Of a stretch of DNA of 64,000 nucleotides, positions 46,434-59,222 are shown piece by piece. Every line of letters starts with the position of its first letter. Position 1 is the first letter of the stretch. The translations under genes and the position numbers were made by a program. The DNA is taken from positions 682,001 through 746,000 of the forward strand of contig KN832876.1 of assembly GCA_000827325.1 (NCBI GenBank), read 5' to 3'. This DNA comes from Oidiodendron maius Zn (lineage: Eukaryota; Ascomycota; Leotiomycetes; Myxotrichaceae). Below the pieces are notes generated by a model. It did no database searches, was not told the origin of the DNA, and saw only the letters and a list, made by a program, of their open reading frames with translations.

Positions 46434-47336
46434 ATGGCCGTTGCAAGAAGATCTACAGGTATAGCCATACACAACGACACTTACCCATTCATATCGCCCT
46501 CGCGGTATCGCTCCTCGCTATCGGGAAAAGTTGTCCTGGTAACTGGGGCTTCTCGTGGTATTGGTCGCGCCACTTGTCTTGCCTTTGCTCAAGCTGGAGC
46601 ACACATAGCAGCGGTGGCACGCACTACATCTGCCCTCGATTCTCTCATCTCCCAGATAAAGTCTCAGTACAAGCTTCCAGCACTGGCGATTACCGGTAAC
46701 GTCGTAAGCGACGCAACTGGTATCGTCAAACAAGTTGAGGAGGAATTGGGACCTATCGATATCCTGATCAACAATGCCGGTAAGAACCGCATGTCGCGCT
46801 TCGCAGAGGAGAAAGACTTTGCGACCTGGTGGCATGTCTGGGAGATCAACACCCTCGCCCCTCTTGCCATGATTCACGCTATACTCCCATCTTTCCGCAC
46901 TCGCGGCCACGGTACCGTTATCACGCTGGGCACTGCAGTGACAGATGGCCCTGTACCGTTTCTGTCATCGTACATCGGATCGAAGGCGGGAATTCAGAAA
47001 GCTATTCAAGTCATTGACCTAGAGCTCAAAGTACAAGGCATCCAGAACTTTGTGGTCCATCCTGGATCTAGTGTTTCCGAGCTCTCGGCAGGAGACGATT
47101 CTATTATAGGAGAGGAGATGAAGACGATAATTTCAAACTACTTGCCATATATGACAGATACTCTAGCCTTACCTGCCGACAGCATGGTCGCGCTTGCGGG
47201 CCTTGCGGAGGAGGGCAAGGCAGAGTTCCTGAGCGGGAGGTTCTGGGATGTTGCGGAAGACCTGGAAGAACTGATGAAGAAAAAGGACGAGATTGTTAGC
47301 GAGGATTTATATAATTTGAGACTCAGGAAGCTGTAA
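46434..47336 (+). CDS. Short-chain dehydrogenase/reductase (classical SDR)
   Basis: 300 aa, single exon, start at the ATG at 46434 downstream of the TATA box. Cofactor motif VTGASRGIG (about 34-42), NNAG (about 117-120), catalytic Ser in TLGTAVTDGP-region strand and YIGSKAG giving Tyr-x-x-x-Lys (about 183-187), then HPGSS in place of the usual PG. The Gly-rich loop followed by VARTT suggests NADP preference. It resembles fungal SDRs of secondary metabolism or general carbonyl reduction; the substrate is unknown. No cluster partner (PKS, P450, transporter) is adjacent, so I would not call it a biosynthetic gene. Confidence 0.87.
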   Translation: MAVARRSTGIAIHNDTYPFISPSRYRSSLSGKVVLVTGASRGIGRATCLAFAQAGAHIAAVARTTSALDSLISQIKSQYKLPALAITGNVVSDATGIVKQVEEELGPIDILINNAGKNRMSRFAEEKDFATWWHVWEINTLAPLAMIHAILPSFRTRGHGTVITLGTAVTDGPVPFLSSYIGSKAGIQKAIQVIDLELKVQGIQNFVVHPGSSVSELSAGDDSIIGEEMKTIISNYLPYMTDTLALPADSMVALAGLAEEGKAEFLSGRFWDVAEDLEELMKKKDEIVSEDLYNLRLRKL

Positions 47337-47652
47337 CAACGAAGAGTAATTTAAACAAGGAAATCCATGCGGAGAGAATACTAGCCGAATAAAAACATTA
47401 AACTATATTGATCCCCCACAAAGAGAAGAAGGATCCCTCGGGAGGAATCGGTCGGTCCGCTCCCGTCCGTCGTCGTGAAGTGTAGGATCCGTCAGCCTTG
47501 CTGTGCCTCATTTAGAAAACGTCATCACAAGGCTGAAGGATTTGAAGGATTCAAGCGACTTCATTGATATATATCCTATTGGAGCCAAGACAAGTTTTCT
47601 TCTTCATTATTCTGTGTGATCGTTGTTAAAATAACCATCATACTCTTCCACC
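47337..47652. other. Intergenic
   Basis: 316 bases; 3' flank of the SDR gene and leader of the next gene. Nothing recognised. Confidence 0.4.
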
Positions 47653-48355
47653 ATGACGAAATCAGAAATAGAATCGCCGTTGTTCGTGAGAACGGACTCA
47701 GACTCGACCATGAGCAGCCTTGATACCGAGAACTTTGATGATGACAACGACAGCATCAACAGTGAAGAGATCGAATCTGGAAGCGTTCGCAGGCCAACAG
47801 TGGACCGACTGAATACAGACATCCACATCTCAGATGGATATGAAACCGTCAATTTTGGACTCGGCTTAAAATCTGAGGAGACATACTCCACCGACCCATT
47901 CGCAATCAACTATCGGAAGAAAGCTGACTGGGATCCTGCAACGAAAATACAGTGGCAACGAGAATGGGGATTTATTCCGGACCTTATCGAGAAATATGAG
48001 AGCGTTGAACATGCCGAGTTTACAAGACCGTTTGATCAGTTCCGCGTCTTGCTTCAGGTAAGACTCCCAACCGCCCCACGAACACAGCATACCTGACGAA
48101 GATTTATCGCAGGAGCGGTGTCTGTATGAGGAGTACCAGGTCATATCAACCACTGCGCCAGATGATATGACGAGGACATGTACTATCATGAATATGCTCT
48201 TACAAGAAGCGCCTGACCTAATCGTGAGATATGCAGCTCTCGAGAGGCTGGCGAGGGAGAGAGTGGCAGACGCCATGAACGGGAGAAAACCATCCTGGGA
48301 GCTGGCGTGGGAAAAGAGAAGAGCAACAGAGTCGGGACTGAGGAGAAGTAGATGA
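47653..48355 (+). CDS. Hypothetical protein, 215 aa, two exons
   Basis: Exons 47653-48057 and 48113-48355, joined at Gln (LLQ/ERCLYEEYQ) with a consensus GTAAGA donor and CGCAG acceptor. I do not recognise the family. Residues 1-80 are acidic and Ser-rich, probably disordered. Residues about 95-200 look like a compact helical domain (KIQWQREWGFIPDLIEKYES, RPFDQFRVLLQERCLYEEYQ, MNMLLQEAPDLIVRYAALER) with a basic end (WEKRRATESGLRRSR). No signal peptide, membrane segment or cofactor motif. The coding potential is convincing because the helical part runs smoothly across the intron. Confidence 0.7.
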
Positions 48356-49092
48356 GGTCGATAGCATGCCTCTCTCTGTGTTAGAGATATTTATTATTAA
48401 TAGATGGGATAATGTAAGGTGACAAAAAGGATTTGGCTACAAATAGAAATAATATTAATTTTGGGGTTGCCCAAATAGAGGCAGCTCCCCATAAAAATGA
48501 CAACAACAGTAATAAACCAAAGAATAAGTATTAGCTATCCAATTAGTGATTATATGTCTTTTGACCTCTCTAGTGAACCGTCTTCTCGTATATCATTTAT
48601 TCTTCAGCAGCAAGGGAAGGGAGTACACGTGATTGAGTGAAAAGAAGAATTAAGTGATACCTTGAGCTGTGCCTAATTTTCTCATCTTTTCCGGAGTCTG
48701 AGTCTAATTCAGTAGCCCATTAGTATTTCTTTTAAATTTAGTTCAAAGAGTCTCCTTAACAAAGAAATGGTGCCTACCATAATTGGATAGGTATCTAGGT
48801 AGCCTGAAAAAAAGGGGAAGTTGCCTACATCCCAGTCAGGTGACTAGGCGTTTCTCGTGACACGATTGGCGAGTCTTCGGAGAGGGGTTGCCGCGAAACA
48901 TCGCTTTTCTAAATTCAATACAAAGAAGCAACGATACATAAGTAAGAACATTCCCAGTTACGTGGGCAGGTCTGAGTCAATACAAGGTATTCTTTTCTAA
49001 GTCTTGATATAATTTCAATTACTCCGTCTCTACTACTGCAAAACAGAAGTATCGTCCTGCACCCATTTTCATCACCGTCTAACACCATTACC
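48356..49092. other. AT-rich intergenic region
   Basis: Strongly AT-rich, especially 48370-48560. No supported ORF. The last ~100 bases are probably the leader of the SAP-SWIM-RING gene. Confidence 0.45.
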
Positions 49093-50214
49093 ATGCCAAA
49101 GCGCACAGTTGCTGATATCGATCTTGATGGACCCGGCTGGAACAGTTATACCGTCCCTGAGCTGAAAGACGCGCTCGGTTATCGCGGCCTCTCCAGAGTT
49201 GGCAGGAAAGCCGAGCTCATTGCCCGTCTTGAAAATCACGAAGCATTGAAAGCAGCGCAGGTAGCCCTACCACCTGGAACTGCATCCACCGAAGGAGCTG
49301 AAGGTTCGGCGACTCGAGCCCCAAAGGCCAAGAAAGCCAAGACTCATGGTCCAGAACTCGTGCTTGATGGCCCCCTAGCGTCCGAGGTCATTAAGAACCA
49401 GTGGGGGAACCCCGAGACTGGGGAGAGGCGTCTGCGAGAGTTTGTTCCTGCTCCGGATGACAAGTTCAAGGACAAGGTTAAGAGAATCAACAAGGAGCGG
49501 ATGTTCATGCTCGACAGGAAAATGGTGCATGATGCCAACGGCCACCGAGAAGAAATCTTCACCATTGCCGGCAGTACTGGCAACATCTACACGTGTACCA
49601 TCGGCAAAAGCCCTAAGTGTGACTGCATGGATGCCGTAAGTATTATCTTTAGAAGAGGAAAGTCGCGCTAACCATATATTAGAAAATGCGGGGTCAGAAA
49701 TGCAAACACATTAATTGTGAGTACGTGAAGCCGAGGCTCGAATCAATTCTGATCTTGAATAGATGCCCTCGTCATCATTCTCAAAGCTCCGCTCTACTTT
49801 CAGTACCAACTGGCTTTCCTCTCCGAAGAGCTGGAACAGATATTCGACAATGCACCAGTTACACGCGCTCCTGATCTCAGCGAGCACGAGGCTGCTGCTC
49901 CTCTCTCAACTCGCGATGTTATTCGCAAGCCTATTGAGGGCGAATGTCCAATCTGCGTCTTCGACATGGAACCCGACGAGGAGATCGTGTGGTGCCAAGC
50001 CGCTTGCGGTCAAAACTTCCACAAGGACTGTTTCGAGCAGTGGCGGCGCAGCAAGATGGGCGGGCGAGTGTCTTGTGTCTATTGTCGCACTGAGTGGCAG
50101 GATGAAGGGACTCAGCTGTCCACTGCATTGGAAAGGCTCAAGGAGAGTGCTCCGAAGCTTGGCTCGTACAAGAATATCGGGCATCTTTCCATATATCAGA
50201 AGCCAGAACAGTAG
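49093..50214 (+). CDS. SAP-SWIM-RING protein, putative E3 ubiquitin ligase
   Basis: Exons 49093-49635, 49683-49716 and 49763-50214 give 342 aa. N-terminal SAP domain (about 16-50: YTVPELKDALGYRGLSRVGR) for DNA/chromatin contact; a basic linker (APKAKKAKTHG); a conserved helical region; a SWIM zinc finger assembled across two introns (CDCMDAKMRGQKCKHI, the CxC...CxH pattern); then a RING at about 250-305 (GECPICVFDMEPDEEIVWCQ, CGQNFHKDCFEQW, SCVYCRTEW). SWIM-RING pairs occur in MEX/ZSWIM-type ubiquitin ligases; adding SAP suggests nuclear substrates. The 34-base middle exon carries essential SWIM ligands, so the splicing model is well constrained. Confidence 0.87.
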
Positions 50215-50433
50215 ACACCTGGTCGTTGCTCTAGATTGCGTTGGCGTTGGGGAACACGAAGCTACTGAACCTTCCCATTACTGTTGGGGTGGTAAAACTG
50301 AAGGCTGGTTTGCTTTACTGGCTAGCTAGTGTGCATAAACACTGCAAAATATGCATGCGCTCTTTTCTGCCCGGAATATGTGATACAAAGCCAATCTGAG
50401 TCAGATATGGGAGTGAACTTCAAGCCGCGGAAG

Positions 50434-51483
50434 TCAAGGTACTGGTACACCCTGCCTACACTCTCCCTGCACTTTCGTCTTGCCCGTCGTGTCTTCTCCT
50501 CGCTCTTCCGAATTCTCCTTGTTGGGTTGACATATAGACCCGCTCGCTGCGATCTTCTGGCGATTCTTTCTTGATTCCTCCTCCTGTTGCTCATTCCGCC
50601 TCTTCCACGCCCCCCTCCGTATCAATGCGATCGCGACTGCCAAGATGATGAGTACTCCCAGATTGCTGAGCGAGATGATAACGACCGTAACATCTGATTT
50701 CTTGACAGATGATGCCAAATGATCTAGGGCTTGATTTAGGGACGCGTCTATCAGCAATATTTCTGTAGTCGGCGTCGGCGCCAGTGAAGGAGTTGTCATA
50801 GACAGTATCGGAGTCGGGGTCGTCATCGAGGTTGATTCGGAGCTCCAAGTCCTCTCAAATGAAAAAGGTATATGAGGAACCGTATTGATAATCTTCGCCC
50901 CATTTCCAATTTCCCCTTCCCCTTCCTCCACCACCGACTTCCCATCCCAAGTCACACCCTCCTCCTCCACCCATTTCTTCACGTCATCCTCTCCTTGCAC
51001 CGCTCTCCTCTTCAGACCCTTCCACTCATCCTCCACAGTCTTGATCTTCTTCTCCCCTGGGACTTCGACGACCCTGTCCACGCTGCTCCACAGCCGCCCT
51101 TCCTTCCCCCCATTCCGCTCCATCCAATCCGGCAACCCCTCAATCTCGGGATCGAATACGACCTGCTGGTCGATGTAATGACATCCCGCCCAGTTCGTTG
51201 AGCGGCTTGCCTTAGGGGGACAGTAGTATGATGCCGGCCGAGGCCAGAGGACGGCCCAGTCGGAAGTCGGGGGTCGCGAGTGGAATTTGTGTTTCTTCCA
51301 TGGGGGACGTTTGGTTGGATCGTGTGTGGTGGGAGGATTGGCACGACGGACAATTGGCGTGCTGTATGTAGTGATGCCGGTGGGCTTGGTGCCTTCTGGA
51401 TTGGCGTCGATGTGAAAGTCGGCACCAGGAGGGCCATTCTGTGTGAGCTCATCGGGATATTGGATTGCTTTTGGAGGAGGCAT
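50434..51483 (-). CDS. Putative single-pass membrane protein
   Basis: 349 aa from the ATG at 51483; the frame opens further upstream to 51525 only with GTG, directly behind a possible acceptor (AATCAG), so an upstream exon is possible. Features: a Pro-rich N-terminal half with Trp, Cys and Asn motifs (SDWAVLWPRPASYYCPP, NWAGCHYIDQQVVFDPEIEG), a Ser/Thr/Pro stalk, one strong membrane segment at about 265-288 (ending LIILAVAIALI) followed by RRGAWKRR, then a basic cytosolic tail. This is the layout of a type I surface or organelle protein, but no signal peptide is visible from 51483. I recognise no family. Confidence 0.65.
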   Translation of the reverse strand: MPPPKAIQYPDELTQNGPPGADFHIDANPEGTKPTGITTYSTPIVRRANPPTTHDPTKRPPWKKHKFHSRPPTSDWAVLWPRPASYYCPPKASRSTNWAGCHYIDQQVVFDPEIEGLPDWMERNGGKEGRLWSSVDRVVEVPGEKKIKTVEDEWKGLKRRAVQGEDDVKKWVEEEGVTWDGKSVVEEGEGEIGNGAKIINTVPHIPFSFERTWSSESTSMTTPTPILSMTTPSLAPTPTTEILLIDASLNQALDHLASSVKKSDVTVVIISLSNLGVLIILAVAIALIRRGAWKRRNEQQEEESRKNRQKIAASGSICQPNKENSEERGEDTTGKTKVQGECRQGVPVP

Positions 51484-52331
51484 GGCTGTGTCTTGCTTTG
51501 ATCGAGGTGTTTTGGTGCCAGGCACCTGATTGTTAACATATGAGTGCTGCGATATGCTGTAAGTGTTAGGAGGGAACTATATCTTGACCAGGCATGGTGT
51601 GAAGTAGCCAGCAGTAATGGAAGGGGGGAAGAAGAGAAATTCAGTGAGTAATGAATCCTTAGTGTATTTTACCCCATAAACTTTATTAGTCTCCCTGAAT
51701 TCATACATCATCATATCGTGAGCGACCCAAATGCAGATATTTAGCCTCCCACCCGACCCAGACAGCTTGTCTGTGCCATAGGTGTGGGACCTAACCTCCA
51801 TAGCTTAGAACTTGTTATTAGTACCAGATAAGTTACTTGATCTCTGCCATATCGCAGCGTACTTTGGGGATCTTCGTATTTTTTACATGGTAAGAGGATC
51901 AGTTTTATGGCTCGCTTAATTTGTTAAACCCCCTTTTCGCCGTTAATCCTGAAGTAAGCTGACAGCTCGATAAGACACTCAGTTTTAAAAGACCAATACG
52001 ATCGCTTTCGGTTAGAATTAGATGATTTACAGGATCCATTTCAGCACTATAGTTGATCACGGCAGTTGCACGCTAAGCACTTAGCTACCTGGATAAGTGG
52101 GTAGCTTCGGAAAGCTAGCTGGCTATGTATGGCTATGATGATACACTCAAATCAACTCATTGCAGGTATAGAAGTAGTCACAAGCAGGCTTTGGACAACA
52201 CGGCTAGGGTAAATGAGTGCAAAGACTTCGTGTTATTGGATTTTCAGTTGGAGTTTGAAGCTAGAACTAATAGCCATGCAAGTCTTGGTACACCCATCCA
52301 GGTATATTCCTACAATCGCTCACCCCTTCGT
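51484..52331. other. Intergenic
   Basis: Upstream side of the membrane-protein gene and 3' flank of the mannitol-dehydrogenase-like gene. AT-rich; no gene recognised. A missing first exon of the membrane protein could lie in its left part. Confidence 0.4.
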
Positions 52332-54111
<1,780 letters not shown>

Positions 54112-55569
54112 TCAGCCCCCAATTGCTCCCTTACCTTTCTCAAAGCTCGCCCTCACCTGCTTCGCAAACGCATCGTCCGTGAGCATCCGCCACGCCGTCC
54201 CTGCCATACCCTTGCTGGTCAGTATAGTAAGCCGGTGAGCCTCGTCTGTAGCTGCTCCTTCGGTGAAACCCGGCGTGTGGTTTGCTGCTCCGTTTGGAGT
54301 GGGGATGCCGTACGTGGCGTGGAATCCCGGGCAGACTTTCGAGACGTTGCCTGCATCGAGGGTCAGAACCGTACATGATCGACTCAAAAACACAGAATAG
54401 ATATATAAAAAGTAGGGAAACTAAATAAAGAGTACGGGAGATAAAAACCATACCCATATCCGTAGACCACGGCCCTGGAATTGGCGGCTTTTCAACGAAG
54501 CAGACCTGCTGCGCGCCCAATCCAGCCATGATGTCCGAGTAGGATATGCAGATATCTGGATTCGATACCAGCTCAGCATACGCATTAGTCCTAGATAAAA
54601 TTAGTGTAATTTTCCCTCCCAGCGCTTAGACAATGATGCCTACTCACTCTTCAAACTTCACCGTGCAGCCCGTGGCCGTCGCCGCGCCTTCAAAGCATTT
54701 CTTCACCCTAAGCTGCAGATCCCGCGCCTCCTCCAGCGTCGAGCTCCTCACATTCATATCCAGCACGCTCTTCGGCGTAATGACATTCGGCACCTCGCCG
54801 CCCTTGAGAATCACCACCTGGATCCGCTGATCGGGCTTGATCTGCTGCCTCAGCATGCTCAGACCATTGTACGCCAGCACCGCCGCGTCCAGCGCATTGA
54901 TCCCCTCATGGGGCGCCGCCGCCGCATGCGACGCCTTGCCCGTAAACGTCGCCCCGAACTTGACGCTCGCGACACACGTCCCGTATGCCACGCCATGATA
55001 CACCGGCGGGATCAGCGCCGATGAAAAGGGGTGCGTCATGAGGCACGCATCGACGTCCGCGTACGCCTCGGCGTCGATGAGCCTGATCTTCCCGCCCCCG
55101 CCTTCCTCGGCCGGCGTCCCTAGTGCGCGTACACGCCCGGCGATGTGGTGCACTTTCATGGCCGCCACGACGCCGAGGAAAGCCGCCAGCGAGCCTGTGG
55201 CAATCAGATTGTGCCCGCAGGCGTGCCCGATGCCTGGGAGAGCGTCGTACTCGACGTTGAAGGTCACGACGCGCCCGCCGGAGCCGTACTCAGCAAGGAA
55301 TGCGGTCTCCAGACCGAAAGCATGCGGCGTTACGCTGAGGCCCTGCGAGCGTAGGAACGCCGTGATATTGTCGTGAGCCAGAACTTCCTGGTAGCCTAGC
55401 TCTGGGCTTTCATGGATCTTGGAGGGACTGTTAGAATGAAAGTAGGTGGGAGTAGGAGTTATATACTTACCTTGCGATTTATCTGTCGCAGTTCAGGGTC
55501 AAGATCGTCTAAGGCTTTGTTGATAAGTTTCTGAACATCGTCCTGACTGGCGCTGGTTGATTCAGCCAT
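54112..55569 (-). CDS. Peptidase M20 family amidohydrolase (M20D / PM20D2-like)
   Basis: Exons 55471-55569, 54648-55417, 54454-54590 and 54112-54350 give 414 aa. Domain order: catalytic part with EYDALPGIGHACGHNLI (metal-binding His and Asp) and GTPAEEGGGGK (general-base Glu and metal Glu), a dimerisation domain (FTGKASHAAAAPHEGINALD), and a C-terminal catalytic return with PGFHATYGIP and the late metal-site region NHTPGF. Enzymes of this branch hydrolyse N-acyl amino acids or dipeptides (beta-Ala-Lys type in PM20D2). No signal peptide, so cytosolic. Intron 1 (55418-55470) joins INRK to IHESPELGYQE only if it ends in AAG; the CAG just upstream would lead straight to a stop. Confidence 0.92.
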
Positions 55570-55919
55570 ATTGATTAAGCTATGTTAACTAAGTCATACA
55601 CAATTACGAGCGAGAGTTATAGAGAATTAGAGTATGACAGCTTTCTATTCTGGAATATGGATTGGAGATAATAGGCCGCTCCAAAATGAAGCATCAGTGC
55701 TGAGGGGTGGGATGTGACGTTGTTTCCTCTTGTTTGGCGGCTCGGCAATTCGCGGCGCTGCTGGCAATGCGGAGACAATCTACGAACCTAAGGCACCACA
55801 TCAAGCAATTGGGATATTTCTGATGGGCACGAATCTATGTAAATGACGTTAACTTTACAAACTCTCATCGCTCATAGCTACGTGTTCTAGTGGCAAAACA
55901 AGGAGCAACATTAATGTCA
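55570..55919. other. Intergenic
   Basis: Promoter of the M20 gene and 3' flank of the aspartic protease gene. Nothing else recognised. Confidence 0.4.
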
Positions 55920-57319
55920 TTAGTTCGCGAGGTATGCAAAGCCCATTGTCTCAGCGTCGTGGTTATGGTCAACATATTTGCCTTGGAAGAAGACTACACA
56001 GAAGTCAGTAGAGGCTAATTTAAGTAATGTATATGCACGTACCTTGTCCAACAAGCCAGAAAGGGAACTCATCAGTACCAACAATGCTCGATGTGCAGTT
56101 GTCGCCAGTCTGGTTGGAAACAAGCTGGCTGGGCAGGATGTTGAAGATCGTGCTCTTGTGGCTGATGACCTTGGAGTTGGTGGCCTTGGCCTCGGTGGCG
56201 TTTCCGGTGGAGGGGAGACCGAATCCGACGGTTGGTGGATTGGAGCAGCTGAAGTAACCGGTGAGAATGGAGGGTGATCCCTCAGTCAGGACTGATTGGA
56301 TGCCAGCAGTGTCGAAGAGTTTCTGCACGGAGTCGATGGGACTGGCGTGTGTTATATTGCGTTAGTATGCGAGCCAGGAAGAATGCATCGGGAAGAGACT
56401 ACAATAAACTTGAATACTAACCCGAAGATGATGGTGGTTCCACTGTCAGTGACCATCCAGGCATTCTCCTCAATGACCTTGCCGTCATATGCAATGTCTA
56501 TCCACGAAGCCCACTCCTCATTTGGTACCACTGGTGCAACGCTCAGATCTCCATAGAAGCGCTCCTCATCAACGTATCCGAAGTACTGAACACCAGTATC
56601 GTCCGTCTCGAAGGCGAGTCCAAAACGGCACTCATCGACCAAGCCGTGGTCACAGAGGTGCTGGAACCAAGAGGTCGAGTTGATCGCAGATTGGGAGAGT
56701 CCGGCAAATCCGACCAGGCCGTCGTGCGGGAAGGAGGGAGGGCTCACGGGGTCGGTCACAGTGCCAAGGATCTGCGCGGGCAGAGTAAGGCTGGTCCCGT
56801 CTAGCGCCACAATATCCTCGTAGAGAGGGCCGGAGATCTGGAGACTTAATTAGAGCTACTCTGATAAGACATAGGGACTTTCATCTCGTATGTGGAAATA
56901 GGCATACGGTCTCCGTTCCAGATCCATCAGGGTTGGTGGTCTCGAACGTGATGGTGAAGTTCTCATTCAAGTTCTGCGAGGTCGAGCTTGGGGTGTAGAT
57001 GCCCGGGTTCAGATAGACATCCGTCGAGCCCGAATCAATGAGAAGGATGAGGTTCTCCCCGGCTCCAACAGTGAAGTTGGCAAACCAGAATCCCTTTACC
57101 GAAGTCAGCCAGAACTCCACAAATAGGAAGAATACATACTTGATCATCAAACTCTCTCGTAGATGCGATTCCCGACGGGCTTTTGCAGTTGGCCACTGGC
57201 GGCAGTGTTACATGGCCAGGAACCGTCACTCTCTGGGCGGGGACGGAGAACGAGGCGCCCAGGACGGCCCGGGGAAGGCCTGCAGCCAAGACGCCACCGA
57301 GGAGGACCTGCGAGAGCAT
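55920..57319 (-). CDS. Secreted aspartic protease (pepsin family A1)
   Basis: Exons 57140-57319, 56908-57093, 56422-56837, 56043-56341 and 55920-55993 give 384 aa. Signal peptide MLSQVLLGGVLAAGLPRAVLG, a short pro-region, then FANFTVGAGENLILLIDSGS with the first catalytic Asp (DSGST), GLVGFAGLSQSAINSTSWFQ, and the second catalytic motif VTDSGTTIIFG. The C-terminus has FPFWLVGQVFFQGKYVDHNH (the usual ILGD strand degenerate) and ends MGFAYLAN. There is no Ser/Thr-rich GPI tail, so it is probably freely secreted. N-glycosylation sequons are visible (NFT, NST, NAT). Intron 1 joins DDQ to GFWFANF only with an AAG acceptor. A TATA element sits at 57459-57466. Confidence 0.91.
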
Positions 57320-59222
57320 ATTTCCTTGCAAGAGAATTTGCAGACGATAGGAGACGTAGGGATAACGAGCGTTGCGATCACGTTCCACACACAGCGCGAG
57401 AGGAGAGAAGGCGATGGGGAGGAAAGAGAGAGCCACGCTCGAGCGCAGCTGGATTGCCTATATAACCTCCGTCGGCGCCATTTGGCAGGACTGGAAGTAC
57501 CGGGACCCCAACAGTCGTGTGGACATCGGACCGTGATCCCAAGCAGGATCAAGCATCCAGGCCCCTGACGCCCTGTCCGCCATCTCTGCCAGGTACCCGC
57601 GCTCTAGAAGCACAATGGTGGTGCACGTGACCGCGATCAGCCGGACCGGCCCCTGGATACGGCAGGTGGGAGTTCAAGGGGAAACAGTGGGAGAGAGAGA
57701 TCCATGTAACGGTGGGGTTCATGCGTCGCTATCAAAGTTGCTTCTCTTGGTGCAGCCTCACTGGTCGCGCCAGATCCAGCGGGGAAACCCCTTTCATATT
57801 ACGGGCAGTGGTTAGGCCGTACATATCCAGGCCTTGGGGCCTTTGAAAGTCAAAGCGATTCAACCCTACTAACATCACGACAGGGAATCGGGGTTTCGCC
57901 CCGCCAGAGGGAGCGCCCTCAACCCCGTGCTGACTCTGTCGGAAGTACAGTACCGTATCCCATGCTGTTCGGTCGTCAGCTGGAGAATCAACAACCTGCG
58001 CAAGGGGTATTGTACGAAGAGATCTCCATCACCTGGTTATCATCCAGCTCTTTGCCATCATGCTGATCCATCCTTCGATCATGCTCGCCTCGGCCGAGAC
58101 ACCCGTCGGGTCGCCCATCACCCCATCGCCCCATCCGACCTGCCCGTGGGAACATGTTGGAAAGAGATGTGGAGCCCTCACCTGCCCGAATCACTTTAGC
58201 CATGCCTACATGTAGTTCTCGATTCCAACAAGAGGGAAACACCTCCCCATTTTCACTTCAGCCCCCAATCTCCTTCCGTAGCTAACCCTCTCCCTAAACC
58301 GCGAGGTTCACAGCAACTGCAGTTCTGGGACAGAGGATCCGCACCCCTCTGCCCCGGGAGGCGAAATCGAGAAGAAAAATAGCGCTGCGAGAAAACTACA
58401 GACAGGTATCACCCCACAATAATTGCGCCCGGCCATGTCGTACCTACCGTAAGTAATCGGCTATCGCGTCGGGTGCATCCGACGTTCCCGCCAAAAGCCT
58501 CCCAGGGGTGCGTTTTGAATCGCATGACAGGCAAGTATTGATTTGCGATGTAGCCGGGCCTACAGGTGCTCAGTGGAGTATTGACCTGCTCTAAAGATGA
58601 CTGTTTCCTAAGGCGGGATGCCGTAAGACGCGAGGATTGGTTTTGAGGGTGCATAATAGGAAACTTAGCTTATAGTAGAAGGCGGATGCTCTAGACTTGG
58701 GAGAAGCTGACTACTTTAATGTGGATTTGCGGGAATATTTTGAGCCTGATGAAATTACACATAGCGCATCTGTAACAAGACTTTCTACTGTTAGTAATCA
58801 GTGAGCAGTATAAGCTCAGAGCAAAGAGCGTTACTCGCATTCGTAGCTGACTTATTCTTTGACTGAAGGGGTGCTTTGAAGAGCTGGGGGATAGGGCCTC
58901 GGCAAGAAGGGGCTCATAGTACTGGCAGGCATAAGGTCTACATAACTTCACCAGATTGGACGTTCAAACTTGAGGATGTCATAGCATTTTCCATTGATAT
59001 CCTCTCGGCTAGCTAGCTAAAGTGTGTTCTCTTTCCAGCATTTAAACGATCGTCAACCATATAAAGAGTGTCCATCTCATCAAACAAATCAACGCCAACA
59101 GAAAAATTCAAAGCTCACGCGCCATTCCCCCGATGTCCTGTTATCCCTAGTCGTACATTGCTTGAGTTTCATAGCTCACATGTCATCTAGCATAAGATCC
59201 AGCTATGACCTAAACTGGGCCG
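57320..59222. promoter_or_regulatory. Long intergenic region upstream of the aspartic protease gene
   Basis: About 1.9 kb. A TATA-like element (minus-strand GGTTATATAG, 57459-57466) lies about 140 bases upstream of the protease ATG. The rest (57600-59200) has no supported ORF; the right end is the 3' flank of the Swi5-type gene. Confidence 0.45.

Noticed and set aside
57840-57960. GC hairpin CGGGGTTTCGCCCCG that could suggest a terminator or tRNA arm
   Set aside because: No tRNA cloverleaf around it, and this kind of terminator is not expected in a fungal nuclear genome.
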